Below are positions 14,147 to 31,915 of a DNA stretch of 64,000 bases, piece after piece. The stretch comes from Sialis fuliginosa. Taxonomy: Eukaryota; Arthropoda; Insecta; Megaloptera; Sialidae. How positions within the stretch are numbered: position 1 is the first letter of the stretch; every line of letters begins with the position of its first letter. The notes under the pieces are model-generated. The model made no database searches. It worked only from the letters and a program-made list of their open reading frames with translations, and had not been told where the DNA came from. The stretch is taken from positions 12,278,501 to 12,342,500 of the forward strand of contig OY540822.1 in assembly GCA_961205875.1 (NCBI GenBank). Direction: 5' to 3'. Position numbers and translations under genes: made by a program.

Positions 14147-15848
14147 ATGCATTTTTCTATACCTGACACACAGGAATTAAGTGACGGAAACGGGAGTTCT
14201 TATACGGTTAGTAAATCAGCAACAGTTGATTGTTATATTAATTTAAATTAATATCTGTCAACAAATTCTCACACAGGGTTATAATATTCACATAAATGGA
14301 GTGTACCATTGTACATTACGTTATAAGCAACTGTTGAATCTACACGAACAACTCAGGCACAAATGTGGAAATAATTTGCCTCTGTTCCCACCGAAAAAAC
14401 TACTACCTCTTACTTCTGTCCAATTGTCAGAACGAAGAGCACAGTTAGAGAAATACATACAAGCAGGTGAATAATTTAAATCATTATAGATAACAAAGCA
14501 CTTACTGTATTAATGTGTTTTAGTCGGACAAGAACCACGGTTATCTTCAACTAGTATTTTTAATGGGTTTTTATTGACTGCACAACAAGAGACAAGATGC
14601 GAAAAGAGTGCAGAAACAATGATGGATGTCTTTCTGATGAACGGCTTTCAGATTCAACTAAATTCCATGACTACCGATTGTTCTGTTCAAGTTCTAGATA
14701 AAGTGTGCCAACATATTCATTTACCTCAAGAATATGTCAACTATTTTGCACTTTTTATTATAAAGAAACACGAAAATGGTGACGTTACTTTTGTTAGAAA
14801 ACTAGAGGACTTTGAATCACCGTATATGTCTATGGCAATGTTAGACAAATCTTGTCATAAAATTGTTCTGAGAAAAATGTACTGGGACAATGAATATGAC
14901 TTTGAACTGATGCGTAACTCTGTTTCTTTGAATCTTTTATATGTCCAAACCGTCAGTGATATTGAAAAAGGATGGATTCTATGCAACAAAGACACTCTGG
15001 TAAGTTGTTCTAAATTCACTTGTAAAAACTGAATTTAATCAAATATTATTTATAGGCTCAGTTAGCGACATTTCAAGCCAGAGGGGCCAAACATGAATAT
15101 TTAGAAGTTGCGCGAACATTGAAATATTACGGATTCATGCAATTTGGAAAAGCAATCTGCGATTATCCTTTGCCCGATACTTCTGCCTGGATTGCGATAG
15201 GTAATCGAGAATTGAATATACGAGTTGTATCTCAGGAAACAGGGACTACTAGAGAAAGCTGTTTCAAAGTTGTAAGAATGCGTTGTTGGAGGATAACTAC
15301 AACAAGATCAGTAAGTTTTGTATTTGTGAAGTTTGAAAAACACTGATAGATTACGTATTTATTTCAGAACCAAAATGCTGGTACGAGCAACGAAACTTCT
15401 GATTCACATTTAGAGTTATCGTTCGAGTATCTCATTTCTAAGGATAAGTTAAGGTGGATTAACATCTCGAGTGATAAGGCTATTCTGATGTCAGTGTGTC
15501 TTCAATCGGTTGTCGATGAACTCCTGTTGAAGAAGAACGGTAGTAAAGTGAAACGCACCAATCCAGACGGCAGTTGGCTGTACATGAGGCGCGACGGGTC
15601 GAGGGCAATGATCAAATCTAACTCAAATAGCGGTCTACAGTTTCTATCTACGGTAAGTGAATGTTTTGTTGAATAACCGGTACTATTGATGTTTCCAATT
15701 TCCTCTGTAGAATTCTAAATCCAAGTCTGCAAATTGGCCTGAGCATTTCTCAATGAAAAAGCTGCAGGAGAAGCTGTCGAGCGCCAGCAGCAGGAATGAC
15801 ACTATAGGTAACGATGCATTTGAGGAAATCGGTGACGAAGATCTTTGA
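14147..15848 (+). CDS. SNX17: Sorting nexin 17
   Basis: Endosomal adaptor that binds PI3P through a PX domain and NPxY cargo tails through a FERM-like module. It recruits recycling machinery so that receptors escape lysosomal degradation. Six exons: 14147-14206, 14277-14466, 14524-14999, 15056-15310, 15368-15652, 15711-15848. Product 467 residues, close to the vertebrate length of about 470. It starts MHFSIPDT like its orthologues. The PX domain covers roughly 1-105 (FPPKKL is present). The FERM-like F1-F3 region follows, with FVRKLEDFE, SYWD-type KMYWDNEYD and LLYVQTVSDIEKGWIL. Later come the conserved RMRCWRITT and FEYLISKDKLRWI. The protein ends in AFEEIGDEDL, matching the family's invariant C-terminal tail, which is the retriever-binding end in known SNX17. 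It is convergent with UQCRB. SNX31 is the only close alternative, and the tail favours SNX17. Confidence 0.95.
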
Positions 15849-17200
15849 GATTATATTCATAAACGATAGTAGTATTTTCAAGAAATTTGTTTATTTTTTA
15901 TTTTTATATTGGACAAGTACCAAAGATTTAAAATCTCGACACAGGGTGATCAGTATTTTAACAAATCAATATTAATATTATTGTAAATGATTAGGTATAA
16001 GTATATTTGAAAAATATAAAAGCAAAGTAATTTTTTAATTTATTTTACTCTCTGAAATAATAATCATATTCTAAATAGAATAAGTAAAATATTACACGAT
16101 CACCTATTTGTGAAAATTCTTGCCTGGTCTTTTAAAAAATATTAATTTTTAATTAAGTTTTTATAAAATTTGTTATTTTTTAATTATTATTGTTACATAT
16201 ACATATATATATATTATTATGTATTTTAAAAAATTATTTATCAAAAGGTTGTTTTATATAAATTATTGCGAATCTACAAGAATAGTTAATTACGAACTGA
16301 TTAAAAAGCATCAATATGTTTTTCCGTCCGAAATTTTATTTTAATTGTATGGGGTGACTTTTTTATAAAAACAATATTTTGGCAGCTTAGGTTATGATAG
16401 CCATAAACCAAGTGTTACTTTTGGCCTGTAATGTACAAGGAGAGGTAGATAAGTTCTCGGTCTCAGATAATTTTTATTGTAATTCCTTGTACTATGGATC
16501 ACAAAAACTTTTTTTTACATTTTCGATGAGGAACTTAATGCTCCATTTTGGCGACATAATTACATTAATGACCTAATTTTTACCCTGTATACTTGTAAAG
16601 AGTTGCACAACTAGTGATCCATAGTACGAGCAATTACAATAAGAAGAACTTTTCAACCCCCGCTCGTAAATCTGGAGTAATTATTATTAACTGTATTTGC
16701 CCTATACAATTTTAATGTTGGTCCAAACTGTTTGTATATATAAAATAAAATATGTACACATTCTGAATTGTATAGATTTTATTGTATTTATATAAATATC
16801 AGTTACCGTTATTCAGATACTATATGGAAAGTATATCTTCGATCAATATAGAAATATACGTACTACTATAAATAAAAAAACTATACATTTTATACCTTTG
16901 TAACATGATTTTAAATGCGGTGCACATAATGTAAAAATATGTAAATATTAAAAAAAAATATATATACAATATTTTTATTTAATTTTTCTCATTTCCCCAA
17001 TGAAATAAATACATATATTATTTATTTAAACATTTTATTATTTACTTTCTCTCTACATAATTTAAATAACAATGCATTTGTGAAAGAATTATTTATTGTG
17101 GATTATAAAAACCATCACAAATGCATTTTTTGTAGTGCGTTCCCCACACTAACAATATTTACATGTTAATTTATTAATACAATATACAAATTAGTAAAAT
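15849..17200. other. Convergent intergenic region with a foldback transposon remnant
   Basis: It holds the 3'UTRs of SNX17 and UQCRB. Around 16.47-16.65 kb, TTGTAATTCCTTGTACTATG and GATCCATAGTACGAGCAATT form inverted-repeat arms enclosing about 110 bp, so this is probably a decayed transposable element. A TTTATT at about 17171 gives AATAAA on the minus strand for UQCRB. No further gene is supportable. Confidence 0.5.
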
Positions 17201-17735
17201 TTATTTAGTATCCCATGCATCACGTTCAGTTCGTTCTTTAATAACTTCTTGAAGATATGGTTGGAGGTATTTGTTATCTTCTTCGTATTTAGTCCACTGT
17301 TCCTTTGGCAATAATGTCTTGGTCATAGACAACTGAAGAGCTCTTTGGATACGGAATACACGCTCGTCTTGTAAATGTTGGGGAAGCCTACGGATTGCTT
17401 CTTCTACATCTTCATTATCGTTCAAACAATCATCATGGTGTAACCCTGTAAAAATACAATGATCGTTACAACTGTAACCTAAAAATTGTTTTTGATTTGT
17501 TTACCATATTTATTAAAGCCCGATAAATTGTAAGCCCATCGTTTAAGAGCAACACCTGAAAATAAGAAATTCATATGAATATATACACTGTTTTCCTTTA
17601 GTTAAAGACAGTTTATTTGGGAGATAAATTATGTAATTTCTTGTACATCATTAGAAAGGAAGGGAAGTCACTTTTTTGTTACAGGAATATTATTTAATAA
17701 TTACCAAAAAAGCCACCCTTCGAAGCAACTGCCAT
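17201..17735 (-). CDS. UQCRB: Cytochrome b-c1 complex subunit 7 (QCR7/UQCRB)
   Basis: Small matrix-side subunit of respiratory complex III, contacting cytochrome b near the quinone site. Three exons on the minus strand: 17735-17705, 17555-17505, 17445-17201. Product 108 residues, close to the usual 110 or so. The sequence begins [20 protein letters not shown], then [14 protein letters not shown] and the conserved [19 protein letters not shown]. The diagnostic [20 protein letters not shown] and [13 protein letters not shown] follow. The 31-nt first coding exon is too short to be noticed as an open frame on its own. It lies head-to-head with TMEM63 with 347 bp between start codons. Confidence 0.95.
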
Positions 17736-18082
17736 TATTGGAAATTCAATCGATTTTTTTAAGTTTAACAATACAACTTATTAACACTTGGACTTATTTT
17801 CCTGCAATGGCACAGTTTCTAGAGATCACTCAGAGACAACGATAGTATTTTCTTCTAATCTGTGGTTGCCAAATTTGCACAATTTGAAACATAGAAGAAA
17901 ATTTGCTGATAAGTGACAGGCCTGTCAAAATAGTGTTGTTATCATCAGATAATTACGTATTGTTATTATTATTTAGTTATTTGTGCAAATAATCAAAGAA
18001 CAAACATTGATTGATATATCAATCGCCATTAATTTTTAATCTCAAAAACAATACATCATATGGTGAGAAAAATTTATGTAAA
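17736..18082. promoter_or_regulatory. Bidirectional promoter between UQCRB and TMEM63
   Basis: A 347-bp gap separates two divergent start codons. There is no room for separate distant promoters unless noncoding exons lie elsewhere. Both transcripts must start here or in unseen 5' exons. No strong TATA or motif was recognised. Inferred from layout. Confidence 0.5.
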
Positions 18083-20296
18083 ATGTCTTGGTTTGAAAAT
18101 AATTCTATGCCAAGAGTTGATGAAGACACATGTCTCTTGAGGAAAAGCAACATCACGATTATAACCGACGTTTACGATGGTATAATTGAAACAGTGATCA
18201 TAAACGTATTTGGCTGGTCTTTATTAATAGTTTTATTTGCCTTGCTACGTAAAAGAGCATGGGAGTATGGAAGACTGGCGTTGATTCAATCATCTCACCG
18301 GTGGACAAATTTATTTTATGGAGAAAATTCACAAGACCAACAAATATCAGATTCTTCTATCAACTCCCAAACGGGTTCTGATAACGGATGCTGGTGGCTA
18401 CCATTTCTTTTTAGAATCAAGAAAAGTAAAATTGTTGAAAAATATGGAATGGACGCTTCGCATTACTTATCGTTTCAACAACATTTGCTGCTTGTTTTTA
18501 CAATTTATACTTTGTGTTCTGTTTGCTTAGTGTTGCCAGTCAACATGCAAGGCCATCTAGAGAGTAACAGCTTTGCTTTGACTACTATCAGCAACTTGGA
18601 ACCAAATTCATACTTATTTTGGTTCCACATCGTTCTATCATTGTTATTTGTTCCAATCACATTCTCTATAATGAAACAATCATCAGGGTACATTTTAGAA
18701 TCAGTAACATCAACTAAAACTATAATGGTAAAGAATATTTCATCTCAACATCGTAATCAAGGAGAAATATTTCGTTATTTTCGATTATTATATCCAGACA
18801 TTGTATTTAAAAATGTAGAACTGGCATATGATGTTAAAAACCTGACAAAACTCCTAGAAGAACAAGAAATAGTTGTGAGTGCTCGTGTTTATTCAGAAAT
18901 ATATACAAAACGCACTTCCAAACAACTGACTGTAAGTACAGGTTGTTGTAAGAAAGCAGATGCCTGGGAATATTATCACGAACAAGAGACTAGGTTATTG
19001 GAATGCGTGGACCAAGAGAGGATAAGATCTTTGAATAGACCTCTGGGCATTGCATTTGTTACAGTAGCCACTAAGGAAGCAGCAGAACACATTGTGAGTA
19101 GCTTCAACCCAAGAGCTTGCAGAGACTGGACCGTTTCATCTGCACCTCCGCCCTCTGACATATTCTGGGAGAATCTCAGCGTCAATACAAACTACTGGTA
19201 TCTAAAAGCGATTCTAATAAACGTGGTGCTTTTCATTGTTCTCTTTTTCTTGACAACTCCAGCCATTGTAGTTAATAGAATAGATTCAATTAATATAATT
19301 CAAGAGGAGATTTTCAATCGATTGAATCCATTGATATCTGAGTTTCTTCCAACTCTACTGCTGTGGTCTTTAGCTGCAGCCATGCCAGTTATTGTAGCTT
19401 ACTCTGATGAATGGCTTCCTTACTGGTCTCGTTCTAAACAAGATCACGTAATCATGCTGAAAACATTCTATTTCTTGCTGTTTATGATACTTATCCTACC
19501 TTCATTCGGAATGATCAGTATACAAGCATTTGTTGAGTGGTCATTGACACCTGCTAATCAAACTTACCGTTGGGAATGTGTTTTCCTTCCAGACAAAGGA
19601 GCATTCTTTGTCAATTACATTATAACATCAGCACTGATCGGAACTGCTCTGGAACTGATTCGGTTCCCAGAACTGATAGTTTACGGGTGGCGAACACTGA
19701 TGCTGAAATCTAAAGCTGAAACTGCCAGTTTGAAGAAAAGTATTCTCCTAGAGTTTCCTTTTGGTGTGCATTACGCATGGACACTGACAATATTCACCAT
19801 AACTACTGTTTATAGTTTGATTTGCCCGCTAATCACACTGTTCGGTTTATTGTATTTGACTTTGAAACACGGAGTTGACAGGTATAACTTGTATTATGCA
19901 TACAGCCCCAATACTATCAAAACGGTAGGTCGTGCCAGACTTCATTCTTCAGCTATTGAAAAGACCAGCATAGCAATGATTTTGTTGCAAACAGTAATGA
20001 CTTCTTTTTCGATGATCAGAGGAGGAATAGGTATAATCAGTTCTATTATGTTGGCAGGATTGCTGTTGACGTTGATTATTTCAATATTCTGGTCTAATAA
20101 CTGTCTAAAAGTCCCCGTTACAACAGTACAGTGTCCTTACGAACTAGATTATGTCGCACCTGTTTTACAACTGTCAATAATTTCCGAAAGAGTTACAGAT
20201 ATCAGTTCTGGATCTGAATCAAGAATTGACCCCAACTACGGATCTTCACAAATTGAAAGTACTTCGGCTCATTTGATTGATAAAATTACTATTTAA
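18083..20296 (+). CDS. TMEM63: CSC1-like / TMEM63 osmo-mechanosensitive cation channel, single exon
   Basis: A 737-residue multi-pass membrane protein of the OSCA/TMEM63 family, whose members are mechanically or hyperosmotically gated cation channels. The first ATG (18083, MSWFENNSM) is chosen; upstream in-frame codons lack ATG. An early membrane segment at about 38-55 (IINVFGWSLLIVLFALL) is followed by a second N-terminal membrane pair. Then comes the cytosolic RRM-like domain, including TIMVKNIS and IAFVTVATKEAAEHIV. The family signature APPPSDIFWENLS leads into the pore-region helices (LPTLLLWSLAAAMPVIV, FFVNYIITSALIGTALELIR, PLITLFGLLYL). The whole gene is one uninterrupted frame, although all its neighbours have introns. 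An AATAAA lies at about 20358. The family assignment is secure; the exact orthologue is not, because insects can carry one or several copies. Confidence 0.93.
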   Translation: MSWFENNSMPRVDEDTCLLRKSNITIITDVYDGIIETVIINVFGWSLLIVLFALLRKRAWEYGRLALIQSSHRWTNLFYGENSQDQQISDSSINSQTGSDNGCWWLPFLFRIKKSKIVEKYGMDASHYLSFQQHLLLVFTIYTLCSVCLVLPVNMQGHLESNSFALTTISNLEPNSYLFWFHIVLSLLFVPITFSIMKQSSGYILESVTSTKTIMVKNISSQHRNQGEIFRYFRLLYPDIVFKNVELAYDVKNLTKLLEEQEIVVSARVYSEIYTKRTSKQLTVSTGCCKKADAWEYYHEQETRLLECVDQERIRSLNRPLGIAFVTVATKEAAEHIVSSFNPRACRDWTVSSAPPPSDIFWENLSVNTNYWYLKAILINVVLFIVLFFLTTPAIVVNRIDSINIIQEEIFNRLNPLISEFLPTLLLWSLAAAMPVIVAYSDEWLPYWSRSKQDHVIMLKTFYFLLFMILILPSFGMISIQAFVEWSLTPANQTYRWECVFLPDKGAFFVNYIITSALIGTALELIRFPELIVYGWRTLMLKSKAETASLKKSILLEFPFGVHYAWTLTIFTITTVYSLICPLITLFGLLYLTLKHGVDRYNLYYAYSPNTIKTVGRARLHSSAIEKTSIAMILLQTVMTSFSMIRGGIGIISSIMLAGLLLTLIISIFWSNNCLKVPVTTVQCPYELDYVAPVLQLSIISERVTDISSGSESRIDPNYGSSQIESTSAHLIDKITI

Positions 20297-20964
20297 TGTT
20301 AAAGAAACTTTTTATTTAATTTATCAGTGTATATTGTATGAGGTTTTAAAGTATGTTTTTTAATAAAAGTGGCTTAAATTATTTTGTATTTGTAAATATT
20401 TATCTATTTAAGATGTTAATACTTTTAAAACTTAAATTCAATATACAAAAAATTTAATTTATCGAAAAGACGAGTCCGTAAATGTTTATTATTGCTATAG
20501 ATAGCTTTTTGGAACTCTATGGTTAAATATTGACAATCTTAACTGTTATACAAATGTTTTAAAAGAAATTAAAAGCATAGATAAATATATGCTGTATTAT
20601 ATTAGAAAGACTGGGTTTTGGTATAATTGTTTATATAATAACAAATATTTTGATAGAGCACAATGGAAGTGCCCCAAAACAAAATAATAATTTATACTAG
20701 TCGATACTATATATACTTAGTTAAAATTTAGTGCAATAAGTATTTTTTCAAGCCAGTATGAAAATAAAATGTTGATATATAAGCATTATTGCTTTGAATA
20801 TATATTTTTATATATTTCAGTTTGATGATTTATAATGTTAATAAAAAAAATATCTTATTAAAATATAAATATTTATTAATTAATAATTTTATTTTTTTGA
20901 ACAATCCTTCATTTTATTAAAAAAAAACTATCTTAACAATTTTTACAGAAATTATTTACAGTAC
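20297..20964. other. Convergent 3'UTR/intergenic region
   Basis: It contains only the 3' flanks of TMEM63 and SSR2. The sequence is AT-rich, with possible polyadenylation signals for each strand. Nothing else is visible. Confidence 0.5.
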
Positions 20965-21612
20965 TTAATGAGTCTTTTTTGCTGATTGTTTGCTAATGTT
21001 TTCGTATTTGTTTTTGCTTGAATACCAAAGTGCAAATGGAATGACAAGTGAAGGTAAAGCCATGATAGCAAAAGTAGCCCAATCTAGAACATGAGACGAG
21101 AATTTCTTGTCGTAATCTTTAAAGGCAATAATAGCCCCTTCACCTGGTTCACTACTGATCGCTACTTGCACCTAAAAGAAAAAATCATTATAGAATATTA
21201 TCAAAAAAAATTAACACTGAATTAATCAACATACATTTGATGACTCTTCATCTGGCTTATAAGTGACTTCGGCAGCTGTAAAGTTGAAATAACCGTATTT
21301 TGTTGGCCGCACTACTACAGTGTGTGAAACATTAGCTTGTGGAGGTATTCTATCGATTTTAGCAGATAATTGACCACCAACGACAGTAAAGACTTCTGGG
21401 TGAAAACCATGATCAATGATATGGACATCAGTAGCTACAGAGTTACCGATGTTGTACAGAGTGTATTTGATAACGACATCCATATTTTCTACAAGATATT
21501 TGTTTAGAATTTGTTTTGATATTAACAGTCTTGCACCTGATTCATCTTCACTACTAGCATTGGATACAGCAAATAATGATATGCACAGCAATAATAAATA
21601 TTTTAACTCCAT
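20965..21612 (-). CDS. SSR2: Translocon-associated protein subunit beta (signal sequence receptor 2)
   Basis: Part of the TRAP complex next to the Sec61 channel in the ER membrane; it helps insertion of selected nascent chains. Two coding exons on the minus strand: 21612-21235 and 21171-20965. Product 194 residues. It has a cleavable signal peptide ([20 protein letters not shown]), then a lumenal beta-sandwich domain with [16 protein letters not shown], and possible N-glycosylation sites at NVS and NFT. One C-terminal membrane helix ([20 protein letters not shown]) follows, then a short basic cytosolic tail ([18 protein letters not shown]). The SSKNKYE motif after the helix is typical. An acceptor-like CAG just before the ATG suggests a 5'UTR intron. 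It is divergent from INO80. Confidence 0.95.
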
Positions 21613-22426
21613 TCTGGAAGAAAATTATTTATTAATAACACAATATATGAATTAAAAGTGTTGCATTATTGTTATTTGAACTAACTTTTTAATATATTTT
21701 AACTAATAAGAGTGGTGTTTGTTCGATTAAAGTATTCTATCACCCAATACAGATATAACAGTATTCTCAATACCTTCCACTCATTGCCACGTTCCGGACT
21801 CCGGTATAATTGAGGGGACCAACACAAGCAGTAAAATATGAACGTGGAATTCTTCTTTATATTTTCCTCGAACGTTTATTTATTTATTGTACACTGAATT
21901 ACCGAATAGACAGCTTTAAATGTCAAATTTTCCATAGATCAAGTTATTCTATAATTTTGTCAGTTTTTGTACTTGTTTTTATACCGGGGAGAAAGCTGAA
22001 GAATTATTTTATAACTGTGATAATTCTGATATCCAATGTATTATTAAAATAGATAGCTTAACAAGCTACTGTATCAACATGTGTAACATTTGCAGTATAT
22101 TATTAAAATAGAATAATCATCACATATTCATTCTAAAGTAAGTTTTATGTATCATAACCTGTTGTAATTAATATTAATTTTAACTATTTTCAATAAAATC
22201 GTTTATAGTACGACTTTAAAACGTATAATAATTATTATTGTATGCGTCATATTAAAGTAATTAAACTATAAGCAGTTTTTATATGCGATATTTAAGAATA
22301 TAATTGTTTTATATAACATTTTTTAAATATTTACATCTACTTTTTAATGACAATAAACAAGAGTTATAGAAAAGAACTTATATAATAACAAAATAGTATT
22401 TCATGCATATCTATATAATGTTTCAG
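21613..22426. promoter_or_regulatory. Divergent promoter/5'UTR region between SSR2 and INO80
   Basis: An 814-bp gap between divergent start codons. Splice-acceptor signals lie immediately upstream of both ATGs (minus strand at about 21613-21615, plus strand at 22424-22426). Both genes therefore probably have a noncoding first exon here. A slightly GC-richer patch at about 21785-21825 (CGTTCCGGACTCCGG) is the best candidate for the shared start region. Inferred, not mapped. Confidence 0.5.
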
Positions 22427-28082
<5,656 letters not shown>

Positions 28083-29767
28083 TTTAATTTATATATAATG
28101 TATAACTATTTCAAAAATTTCGATAGCCATGCTAAACAAATTTTTAACTGTATATTTTATTTATGTATAAACTAAAGATGTTTTTTTTAACTATATAATT
28201 TTATTAGCATATGAATGCAATTCTGAAATTTATTGAAATTTTTATAATTTGGTATTGACGGTCTAGGTCAAGAGAGCAATTTAAAAGTTTTAAGTGTACC
28301 TGATCTGTTAAAATAATAATAAATTAGTATTCTAGTATTTCTTGAATAAATAAAACATGCAGAACTATATTAGAATGCGTTTATCAGAAAATTGCAGGGC
28401 AGTTAACACGTTACAATCTAAGACCATTGATATACATATATATTATATACATATTTTTTTGTTAACTGGAAACTTATTTGATTTTTACTCATAACGAATT
28501 GTATTTTTAATTTATTTATACATAATAAAATGTATTAAATCATTTTTTATATTTTTTAATAGCCGTATTAGATATTTTAATGGAAATAAATATTTTGACC
28601 TTCCTGAATTCATTTTTATTATTTTTGCCATAATGTCTGGTCTACCAGTGCGGTGAAATTTTGTATTTAGGGATATTTTACATCTGGGAAGAAAATCTAT
28701 TTTTGAAAACGATTTTACAACCAGAAATGGATGCTTACTCTTGTCAATTTTGTTATACTTATTGTTAGACAATCAAAGATAAAGGACAAATAACATATTA
28801 CCATATATTAAACAACAAGTGTGTTTAATATATGTATGATATTACCAATCGTTGTTATCAAATCGCTCCACGAGTCATTGGCGTGTCATTTAGATTTTAA
28901 AATAATTATAAATTGTTTTGAATTACAAAATTAATTAATAATAAATGTTTTATATTGTCCTTAAAAGTATTTCAGTGATAATTGATTAACAGAAAAACGT
29001 CTGGAACTGTCATCTCTCATACATACTAAATTCAAACTGTAAAATTTTGGTAACACTTTCATATACGGACTAGCATTGGTTGTTATGTATCCATAGTCTT
29101 TCCTAATTTAGGGTTTTAAATTATTTTTCAAATAGTTCACAACAGAAAAAAATTGTAGAACACATTTTCTATATTCTTTATATATCATTAATTAGCCATA
29201 AAGGGTTGTTTTTTTTTTATGTTTGCTTCTTTTCTTTTACAAATATTAAAATGAAAAACAAAACATGATTAGCAAAATATTTATTCCTTGATTTTTACAA
29301 CAGGACGGATATAATTTATAAACATTGTCACATTTATTTTAGTCATTATAAATAAAATATTTAAGTCACAACACATATATAGTAATCAAAATAAATTATA
29401 TACATATTTTATTGCATTTGAAATAAGTATTGTTCTGTTATAAACTAGGTACAAAATGTCTGATTCTATTAAATAATTTAAAAATAACATCCACACCAAA
29501 ACTAATTAATATTGTTTAAAAACAGTCTTTCGGGTAGTAAAAATATTTAAAATCATTTTAACTTATAATTTAATCTAAAATATAAGTACTGTTAATAATA
29601 TTAAAGAATAAAATAAATAATATAATTATTATGATCTTTGATACGATAGATTTTTTTGGATATTTATAAAAAATATATCTCTGAAATTATTTCAAATTTA
29701 AAATATGAATTTTAGTAATATCACAAATATTGAGAAACATTATGGGTTATATAAAAAAAAATCAGTA
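28083..29767. other. Convergent intergenic region between INO80 and the Rab11-FIP gene
   Basis: The two 3'UTRs face each other. Past about 28.4 kb I see only AT-rich DNA, and no exon is supportable. TTTATT at about 29333 gives AATAAA on the minus strand, possibly the FIP polyadenylation signal. Confidence 0.5.
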
Positions 29768-31497
29768 TTATTTTGATGAAGTTCGGTTTTTATAAGGGTT
29801 TTGTAGTATTTTTGGAGTTGTTTCCATGACTCTGAGCAAAAGTTCATCTAAATAATCTTCTGTGTCCCTCATTCGCCTTTTGTGTTCTTCTAATGTATCT
29901 TGTAAACCTGCGATGAGCTGAATCAGTTCCTGAAACAAATAAACCGTATAAGTCAAAGGTGTTAAGTCTTTTACAGTTAGATATTACTTCTCTGCTCTTT
30001 CCTTCATATTTTTGTACAAGTTCTTTGGGTATATTGTTGCGCAGGGCATTTCCATCCGAATGTTTAACTTCCTTTTCACCACCGATTATAATTCTTTCTC
30101 CAAAACCATTAGCCAAATGCTCTGATTTTGTTTCAGGAAGTTTCTCTTCTAATAAAAACAATAAACATAGTAAAACAATAAAAAAAAATGATATCTACAT
30201 AATAATTATTTATCAGTCTTTTGTTCAGAATGAATTTATTAGTACAATAAAAAGATAAGGCTCAGATACTTTTTATAGACAAAGTAAAAACTAATATTGA
30301 ACCCACCTTTTCTTAAATACGGCAACTTTTTAGTAAACTTATTTTTCTTGATAAACATTTGTGGACTGTTATTTTCTACAACATGACTTTCGTTAGAATC
30401 ATTAACGTGGTGTTCATTATGCTGTAGATTTTCTGTCACCACATGCTTCTGTATGCCCTGTTTTCCGTACAGCTTCTGCTCCCATTCATCAACAGGTGGT
30501 TCAGGAGTAGGCACGGTATTAGTGATTTTAACTGTATTAACAGGAGCTATGGAACTGCTAGAACTCTTGTGCGATAAGTCGTCCAAAGTAAATTCATCCT
30601 CGTCTTCACTTATAACACCAGGATCTGCTTCGTCTGCATTCTGTCTCTGGGACTGGTATGTCCGTCTACCGGACAAACTGCTGGAGCTTCCGATAAATGA
30701 ATCATCGTCACTGTCTGCTTTGTGTTTTTTACCGATTTTCACCTTATTGCCGATAGATTTTGCGAATTTCTTTAAGCCTTTGCGTTTTTCAAGTGTCCCA
30801 ATACTTAGTAAGCTACTGCCTACACTCTGGGCCATGTGAGAAAGATGCCCCATGGATGATTTATGCTTGTCTTGATTGCTTAGATCTATATAAAACAATT
30901 TATGGTTATTGTATTTGTTTGAAGGCAATATTTTAATAAACTTACCTGTAAGACTTCCAGCTTTTACTATAAACCCAATTTTAACTTCTAATTCACCACG
31001 TTCTTTCTTTTCCTTTTCCTTTTTAGAAGGTTTGGCCTGTAGCTTATGCCATCGGTTCTTAGGTCTCTCGTACACATCAAATTCAGCCAAAGGTATTCGT
31101 ACTGTTCCCAAAAACTCATCGACTCCAAGAAAATTTCTATGGAGAGCTGTCAGAACTATTTCAGCTGTATTGCCTTGCGAAGGAATCAAACTAGAAATAA
31201 TTTTAGCTTGTAAGTACAGTAGCACATCAAATATTTGTATAGTGTATTTCTTACAGTTCGCATTCTTCATTCCATTCTACATTAGGACCAGCATTACTTT
31301 TAATTGAAGTCTGGTATTTTTCTTTTCCTAAGGCTATAATAACTAAACAATCATTAGTACCGTTGTTTCCTTTGATTAGTAGGCCATTTGCTCTCCTTAC
31401 TGTAAAATTATAAATACTGTAAAATTATCAATGCACATTAAAGTAAATTTGATGAAAAGCACATACCTGTTACTTGTACATGAGTTGGGCTCCACAT
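29768..31497 (-). CDS. Rip11: Class I Rab11 family-interacting protein (Rip11-like)
   Basis: Effector of Rab11 on recycling endosomes, linking lipid-binding and motor-driven sorting. Six exons on the minus strand: 31497-31467, 31399-31255, 31190-30946, 30885-30307, 30148-29988, 29929-29768. Product 440 residues. The N-terminus MWSPTHVQVTVRRANGLL opens a C2 domain (about 1-140) with LGKEKYQTSIKS, VEWNEECEL, GVDEFLG and a Lys/Glu-rich stretch (KKEKEKKERGELEVKIGF). A Ser/Asp/Glu-rich middle follows, with SDDDSFIGSSSSLSGRR. The C-terminal Rab11-binding domain (about 388-432) is a short coiled coil with the hallmark DYLDELLLRVMETTP and ILQNPY. C2 plus RBD defines class I (FIP1/2/5), which is Rip11 in Drosophila. 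No NPF motif or EF hand was noticed. Alternative splicing of the middle exon is common in the family and could be missed here. Confidence 0.93.
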
Positions 31498-31915
31498 AAT
31501 GCAATATTAGTTTGTTTTACATTTGAATTTAGCTATAGTAAAAATAAATTTATTCATCCATTTACGTATAATAAACACACCTCAACATTATCACCTGTCT
31601 GATGTCATCACACCAGCTGTGTTCATAGAGAACATGAATGTATGTTTTTCATTTTTGTTTTATCTATGTTTTTAAATTTAAATATATATAATATTTAAAA
31701 TATAATGTTTAATGTTTAGTTTTTATTTGTGAGATTGCACATATTGTGCCATTTATGTTAATAAAAATTATTTTTATTATTAAAACAGCCATTATACTTA
31801 ATAGAGTTGATATATTTTTTGCAATATAATATGTTAAGATTTATATTATATTTTCTCATGATTCATTATGATTTTAGAATTAAAAAAAATATATTCTGAA
31901 CCTTTTCATACTGTC

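Noticed and set aside
16394..16576. 60-residue plus-strand frame between SNX17 and UQCRB
   Set aside because: It overlaps an inverted-repeat remnant and has no supporting features.
18011..18082. Upstream 24-residue extension of TMEM63
   Set aside because: It begins at TTG. The first ATG is at 18083 in a good context.
30453..31307. Two plus-strand frames antisense to the Rab11-FIP gene
   Set aside because: They mirror conserved coding exons of the minus-strand gene and have no resemblance of their own.
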